Shown here: positions 61,446-64,000 of the stretch, piece after piece
Layout: the number at the start of each line of letters is the position of its first letter
Numbering within the stretch: position 1 is the stretch's first letter
NCBI RefSeq assembly: GCF_021172045.1
Contig: NZ_CP087164.1
Span: 5,642,001-5,706,000, forward strand
Reading direction: 5' to 3'
Length of the DNA: 64,000 nucleotides
Source of the DNA: Capillimicrobium parvum
GTDB taxonomy: Bacteria > Actinomycetota > Thermoleophilia > Solirubrobacterales > Solirubrobacteraceae
The notes under the pieces: generated by a model
Databases searched by the model: none
What the model was told of the DNA's origin: nothing
The model's input: the letters and a program-made list of their open reading frames with translations, nothing else
Position numbers and translations under genes: made by a program

Positions 61446-61479
61446 ACCCTATAGGCACCGTGGTCTACGTTCAATACCA
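61446..61479. promoter_or_regulatory. Divergent promoters and 19-bp dyad between the dehydrogenase and amidase genes
   Basis: TAGGGT on the minus strand (61451-61446, 8 nt before GTG 61437) and TACGTT on the plus strand (61466-61471, 8 nt before ATG 61480). TGGT (61461-61464) ... ACCA (61476-61479) frame a dyad over the plus-strand -10. Distinct from the 15-bp dyad used at 50915 and 55540, so probably read by GntR 2. Confidence 0.55.
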
Positions 61480-62196
61480 ATGGCGCTCCCGCTCATCGGC
61501 ATCACCGCGCGCCGGGTGCGCGCCGCGGACCTGTACCCGCAGGACGCCGCGCTGCTCGGCGAGGAGACGGCGGTCGTGCACTTCGGCGGGCTCGCCGCCC
61601 AGGTGCGCGCCGCGGGCGGCCTGCCCTTCCTGCTCGCGTTCGCCGCCGACGACCCCGAGGCGCTCGTCGAGCGGCTCGACGGCCTGCTGCTCTCCGGCGG
61701 CGAGGATGTCGACCCCGCCCGCTCGGGCGCGAGCGGCGCGCGCGTCACCAGCCCGGCGCGCGATGCCGCCGAGCTCGCCCTGCTCGACGCGGCGCGGACG
61801 GCGGCGCTGCCCGTGCTCGGCGTCTGCCGCGGGATGCAGCTGCTCAACGTGGCGCTCGGCGGCACGCTCGTCGACGGACTCGACGAGCACGACCGCCGCC
61901 ACGCGCCGTTCGATCAGCCCGGCCATCGGATCGCGTGCATGCCCGGCACCGAGACCGCCGCCCTCTACGGCGCCGAGACCGAGGTCAACAGCGTCCATCG
62001 CCAGGGCGTCGGCACGCTCGGCGCCGGCCTGCACGCCGCCGCGCACGCGCCCGACGGGCTCGTGGAGGCGCTCGAGCACGCCGACGAGCCGCTGCTCGGC
62101 GTGCAGTGGCATCCGGAGTACCACCCGATGCCGGACCCGGCCTTCCGGTGGCTCGTGGCGGCGGCCGCGGAGCGCGCGTGGACGACGTCGAGCTGA
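61480..62196 (+). CDS. PuuD-like gamma-glutamyl hydrolase
   Basis: 238 aa. GLLLSGGEDVDPARSG, nucleophile Cys in VLGVCRGMQLLNVALGG, conserved NSVHRQGV, and His-Glu in LGVQWHPEYHP. Stronger PuuD resemblance than the copy at 46292. It overlaps the aldehyde dehydrogenase gene by 19 bp. Leaderless promoter at 61466. Confidence 0.9.
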   Translation: MALPLIGITARRVRAADLYPQDAALLGEETAVVHFGGLAAQVRAAGGLPFLLAFAADDPEALVERLDGLLLSGGEDVDPARSGASGARVTSPARDAAELALLDAARTAALPVLGVCRGMQLLNVALGGTLVDGLDEHDRRHAPFDQPGHRIACMPGTETAALYGAETEVNSVHRQGVGTLGAGLHAAAHAPDGLVEALEHADEPLLGVQWHPEYHPMPDPAFRWLVAAAAERAWTTSS

Positions 62197-63599
62197 CCGA
62201 GCTGGTCGCGGGCCGGCTCGGCGCGCCGTCGGTGGCGCTTCTCGAGCAGCTCGAGGACCCCAACGACGGGCGGCCGCTCGGGCCGGCGCGAGGGAGCGAT
62301 CCGGCCCGCGTCGAGGGGGCGCTGGCCGGCGCCGCGGACTCAGGCTGGGCGCGGCTGGCCTTCGACGAGCGCGCCGGCGCCCTGGAGCGCCTCGCCGACG
62401 CGCTCGACGCGCGCGCCGGCGCGGTCGCGCGGGCCGAGGCGATCGACACCGGCGTGCCGATCTCGGTCACGGAGGCGATCGCGGGATCGCTCGGCGACGT
62501 CGTGCGCGGCGCGGTCGCCACCGCGCGCGAGGCGGGTGACGAGCGCACGCTGCCCGCCGGCGGGCGCCGCGTGGAGCTGCTGCGCCGGCCGTGGGGACCC
62601 GCCGCGCTGCTGACCCCGTGGAACGCTCCCGCCCCGGTGGCGGTGTCGAAGGTCGCCCACGCGCTCGCCGCCGGCTGCCCGGCGATCCTCAAGCCCTCCG
62701 AGCACGCACCGCAGGCGGCGGGCCACATCGCGCGCGCGGCGGCCGAGGCGGACCTGCCGGCCGGGGCGCTGGCCGTCGTCCACGGGGGGCCGGACGTGGC
62801 GCTCGCGCTGGCGGGCGACGCGCGCATCGCGGTCGTCTCGCTCACCGGCGGCCTCGCGGCGGGGCGCGCGGTGGCCGCGGCGGCGATGCCGCGGATGGCC
62901 GCGCTGCAGCTCGAGCTCGGGGCGTCGAACCCGGCGATCGTGTGCGCCGACGCGGACGTGGCGCAGGCCGCGGCGGCGCTGGCCGCCGGCGCGACGAAGC
63001 TCAACGGCCAGTGGTGCGAGGCGCCGCGCCGCGTGTTCGTCGCGGTCGCGCGCCACGACGACCTCCTCGATGCGCTGCGGGCGGCGCTCGTGCAGGTTCG
63101 CGTGGGTGGCTCGCTGGACCCTTCGAGCGCGATGGGCCCGCTCGCCCGCCGGGCGCACCGCGACCACGTGCTCGCCCAGGTCCGCGCGCTGGGCGGCGAC
63201 GCGCTCGCCACGGCGCCCGTGCCGGACGGCGGCGCGTTCCTCTCGCCGACGATCGTCGCGTTCGCCGACCGCACCGTGCGCGAGGAGATCTTCGGGCCGG
63301 TCCTGACGCTGCACGCGGTCGGTGGCGACGAGGCGGCGCTCGCGGCCGCCAACGCAACCGGCGACGGCCTCGCCGCCTACGTGTTCAGCGCCGACGCCGA
63401 CCGCGCGTTCGCGCTCGGGCGCGAGCTGCGCGCCGGCGAGGTCCGCATCGGCGGCACGCACCTGCTGGACCTCGCGCCTGCCGCGGCGCAGTCGTTCTGG
63501 GGGACGAGCGGCATCGGCGGGCACGGCGCCCGCGAGGCGCTCGAGGCCTACCGGGGGACGCGCGTGGTCGGCGTGGACGACCCGGGTCTGCCGATCTGA
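62178..63599 (+). CDS. NAD(P)-dependent aldehyde dehydrogenase
   Basis: 473 aa. PWNAPAPVAVSKVAHALAAG and CPAILKPSEHAP (cofactor contacts), catalytic Glu in LELGASNPAIV, catalytic Cys in NGQWCEAPRRVF, and EEIFGPVLTL. With PuuD and a gamma-glutamyl ligase it matches the PuuA-PuuC-PuuD logic; an amine oxidase of PuuB type is not visible. Shares the amidase promoter. Confidence 0.93.
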   Translation: MDDVELTELVAGRLGAPSVALLEQLEDPNDGRPLGPARGSDPARVEGALAGAADSGWARLAFDERAGALERLADALDARAGAVARAEAIDTGVPISVTEAIAGSLGDVVRGAVATAREAGDERTLPAGGRRVELLRRPWGPAALLTPWNAPAPVAVSKVAHALAAGCPAILKPSEHAPQAAGHIARAAAEADLPAGALAVVHGGPDVALALAGDARIAVVSLTGGLAAGRAVAAAAMPRMAALQLELGASNPAIVCADADVAQAAAALAAGATKLNGQWCEAPRRVFVAVARHDDLLDALRAALVQVRVGGSLDPSSAMGPLARRAHRDHVLAQVRALGGDALATAPVPDGGAFLSPTIVAFADRTVREEIFGPVLTLHAVGGDEAALAAANATGDGLAAYVFSADADRAFALGRELRAGEVRIGGTHLLDLAPAAAQSFWGTSGIGGHGAREALEAYRGTRVVGVDDPGLPI

Positions 63600-63600
63600 G

Positions 63601-63770
63601 CCAACCCGGGGGGCTCGGCGCGGGCTCGGGGCTCGGCGCGGGGCGGGCGGGCTCGGCGCGGGCTCGGGGCGGGCGGGCGCGGCGCGGGGCGGGCGGCGCG
63701 GGGCGGGCGGCGCGGCGCGGCGCGGGGCGGCTCGGCGCGGGGCGGGGCGGGCGGGCTCGGCGGCCCCGGT
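63601..63770. repeat. Low-complexity G/C-only stretch
   Basis: About 170 bp made of variants of GGCTCGGCGCGGGGC and shorter GGCGCGGGGC blocks, almost free of A. It separates the aldehyde dehydrogenase gene from the MarR gene. No gene; replication-slippage-prone. Confidence 0.9.
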
Positions 63771-63851
63771 CCTGTCGCGTTCAAGGCGCCTGACGCCGGA
63801 AACGCGCCGGCCGCCCCACGCGTTCGCCGGCAGCGGCGCTTGACGCCAGCT

Positions 63852-63867
63852 CGTTAGGGTCCTAACG
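63852..63867. promoter_or_regulatory. 16-bp palindrome before the MarR-like gene
   Basis: CGTTAGGGTCCTAACG: two perfect 7-bp arms and a GT spacer. TAACGT (63863-63868) within it could be the -10, 11 nt before the ATG. Position and TTAG/CTAA half-sites suit an autoregulatory MarR operator. Confidence 0.6.
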
Positions 63868-63879
63868 TTCTTGCTCGAC

Positions 63880-64000
63880 ATGGCACCCGAGCCCGCCACC
63901 GCGCCGCTGTTCGTCCCGGAGGAGGCCGACGTCCTGGCCCGCGTCGCCGGGATGGACATCGACCACGCCGCGATGGCGGCCGCCTCGAACATCTGGCGCG
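63880..64000 (+). CDS. MarR-family regulator, N-terminal fragment (cut by the right edge)
   Basis: Only 40 codons are present. DHAAMAAASNIWR at the end matches the usual first helix of MarR proteins (AxxAxSNIYR). The palindrome just upstream supports an autoregulated repressor. Substrate unknown. Confidence 0.6.
   Translation, partial: MAPEPATAPLFVPEEADVLARVAGMDIDHAAMAAASNIWR

Noticed and set aside
63601-63770. CRISPR or ordered tandem array
   Set aside because: Blocks are irregular in length, lack spacers and use only a few G/C words.

Overview
The window is about 73% GC by impression, dense with genes, and joined by many ATGA, GTGA or TGATG start/stop overlaps. A naturally fused PafBC, a bioB followed by a BsaP-type gene, an F420/FMN-type PPOX protein, an LLM oxidoreductase, CIRCE-controlled groESL and many leaderless-type promoters point to an actinomycete. 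Thermoleophilia/Solirubrobacterales is my best guess, but that is inference. There is no rRNA, tRNA, CRISPR array, prophage or transposase.

Layout. 1-3.7 kb: a one-carbon module, soxDA (sarcosine oxidase; soxA runs off the left edge) divergent from purU-folD. 3.9-9.4 kb: a minus-strand operon with two tandem copies of a homocysteine S-methyltransferase fused to a SAM-dependent methyltransferase, a GAF-LuxR regulator between them and a PfkB kinase at the end. 9.5-17 kb: secreted glycoside hydrolase, sigma-70 factor, L,D-transpeptidase, SDR-ROK pair, YhaM-like nuclease, histone H1-like protein and an orphan response regulator. 17-24.5 kb: fused pafBC, a PPOX flavoprotein, rmlA-rmlD-rmlB (no rmlC), a lipoprotein, TetR and a family-5 uracil-DNA glycosylase. 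24.7-35.6 kb: a full-length Lhr helicase, the biotin operon bioA-bioD-bioB-bsaP-bioF, a Nei-type glycosylase and a glycerophosphodiesterase. 36-44.7 kb: Crp, NUDIX, ASCH, groESL under two CIRCE elements, ArsC-like, MerR-like, M48 protease and DUF4389 proteins.

44.7-64 kb is a catabolic supercluster. It holds two glutamine-synthetase-like ligases, three class I glutamine-amidotransferase-like hydrolases, an APC permease, a P450, an LLM oxidoreductase, an HpaB-type flavin monooxygenase, an extradiol dioxygenase, two FAH-family hydrolases, an acetoacetate-decarboxylase-like enzyme, a carboxymuconolactone-decarboxylase-like protein, an Fe-alcohol dehydrogenase, an aldehyde dehydrogenase, an SDR, two GntR regulators and the start of a MarR gene. 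Together they suggest an amine taken up by the permease, captured as a gamma-glutamyl conjugate, oxidised, released by the hydrolases, and (for an aromatic product) ring-hydroxylated and cleaved. A dyad-symmetric 15-mer occurs both upstream of the permease and in the dioxygenase/decarboxylase divergent promoter, and a different dyad sits in the alcohol dehydrogenase/amidotransferase divergent promoter.

The main unexplained structures are a ~107-bp hairpin-bearing element present twice, 23 kb apart; four tandem duplications placed at or next to 3' ends of genes; a structured leader inside the methyltransferase operon; and switchable hairpins before purU. Many starts here are assigned from TANNNT boxes 6-10 nt upstream of the start codon, the leaderless pattern common in actinomycetes.
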